Assembly: GCF_030908245.1 (NCBI RefSeq)
Contig: NZ_JAVFJJ010000004.1
Span: 248,001 to 312,000, forward strand
Length of the DNA stretch: 64,000 bases
Reading direction: 5' to 3'
DNA from: Sinomonas sp. ASV322
GTDB taxonomy: Bacteria > Actinomycetota > Actinomycetes > Actinomycetales > Micrococcaceae
The notes beneath the pieces are model-generated. The model ran no database searches. It worked only from the letters and a program-made list of their open reading frames with translations, and was not told where the DNA came from. Shown here in pieces: positions 63,845 to 64,000 of this stretch. Numbering within the stretch: the stretch's first letter is position 1; each line of letters begins with the position of its first letter. The position numbers and the translations under genes were made by a program.

Positions 63845-64000
63845 TCAGTCGTCGAGCACGAGGACGAGCGAGTGCGGCTTGCGGGCGGTCCCGTCCGTGA
63901 GCTCGGCGTTCCAGCGTTCGCGTGCGACGGCGAGCAGAGCGGCGGGGGAAGAGGGCGCTTTCCCGCGGCGCGCGAGCAGGTGCCGCACGAATTCGCCGCG
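63845..64000 (-). CDS. C-terminal end of an unidentified protein
   Basis: The minus strand is open from the window edge to a TGA at 63845-63847, giving the last 51 residues of a protein (GEFVRHLLARRGKAP ... ERWNAELTDG ... KPHSLVLVLDD). Codon use is gene-like with strong third-position G+C. It converges on the coiled-coil gene, 11 bases between stops. I do not recognise the family from this fragment. Confidence 0.5.
   Translation of the reverse strand, partial: RGEFVRHLLARRGKAPSSPAALLAVARERWNAELTDGTARKPHSLVLVLDD

Overview
The window is a 64-kb stretch of a high-GC chromosome (about 70 percent G+C by eye). GTG and TTG starts are frequent and genes are packed with ATGA or GTGA overlaps. Gene content and order (coaD-DUF177-rpmF-rnc-mutM-smc-ftsY; ffh...rpsP-khpA-rimM-trmD-rplS-lepB-lepB-rnhB-DUF2469-yraN-comM-dprA-xerC; DUF3145-fabF-acpP-fabH-fabD-PucR regulator-aceE-DUF3052-peroxiredoxin) are those of an actinobacterium of the Micrococcaceae, i.e. 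Arthrobacter or a near relative such as Sinomonas. The assignment rests on synteny and recalled protein similarity, not on a search. I see no insertion sequence, prophage, CRISPR array or rRNA operon; there is one tRNA gene (Val, anticodon TAC).

Layout. 1-10.4 kb: end of rsmD, a spermidine-synthase-like gene and an aminotransferase facing it, then coaD, DUF177-rpmF-rnc-mutM and smc-ftsY. 10.5-15.1 kb: an accessory island with a 1124-residue secreted copper-radical-oxidase-like protein of mirror-image domain order, facing an MFS exporter gene. 15.1-19.0 kb: two tandem amt-glnK operons, each behind a near-identical array of 11-bp-spaced GlnR-type half sites. 19.1-26.9 kb: a G6PDH-like gene, ffh, thiC with a TPP riboswitch, an amidohydrolase reading frame interrupted by one in-frame TGA, a VOC dioxygenase-like gene and a small unknown gene. 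27.0-39.0 kb: the ribosome, tRNA-modification, signal-peptidase, RNase HII, DNA-uptake (comM, dprA) and XerC cluster, with a DUF998 membrane protein inserted on the opposite strand, ending at DUF3145. 39.1-47.1 kb: the fatty-acid synthase operon fabD-fabH-acpP-fabF, its probable PucR-type regulator and the pyruvate dehydrogenase E1. 47.4-50.7 kb: DUF3052, a peroxiredoxin, tRNA-Val and an NRAMP-like transporter behind an M-box (Mg2+) riboswitch. 51.0-57.9 kb: an IclR regulator with a transporter and three oxidoreductases that look like a sugar-acid catabolic cluster, followed by gnd. 58.0-64.0 kb: a Tat-exported phosphatase with a PHO-box array, cysE-cysK, msrA, nif3, a coiled-coil/zinc-ribbon gene and the end of an unidentified gene.

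The strongest non-routine signals are regulatory DNA and unusual protein versions: (i) the second Amt has Glu instead of the first His of the twin-His pore motif, while the first Amt keeps both; (ii) matched GlnR-type arrays upstream of both amt operons; (iii) the same 17-bp inverted-repeat motif upstream of fabD and of the neighbouring PucR-type regulator gene; (iv) a four-unit, 11-bp-pitch PHO-box-like array upstream of the phosphatase; (v) an M-box riboswitch in front of an NRAMP-like gene that lacks the usual Mn/Fe motif; (vi) a shared direct-repeat motif in two promoters of the sugar-acid cluster; (vii) the TGA-interrupted amidohydrolase; (viii) the symmetric A-FN3-oxidase-FN3-A secreted protein. 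I did not find one clearly new multigene system; the symmetric oxidase and the paralogous Amt pair are the best leads for undescribed biology.
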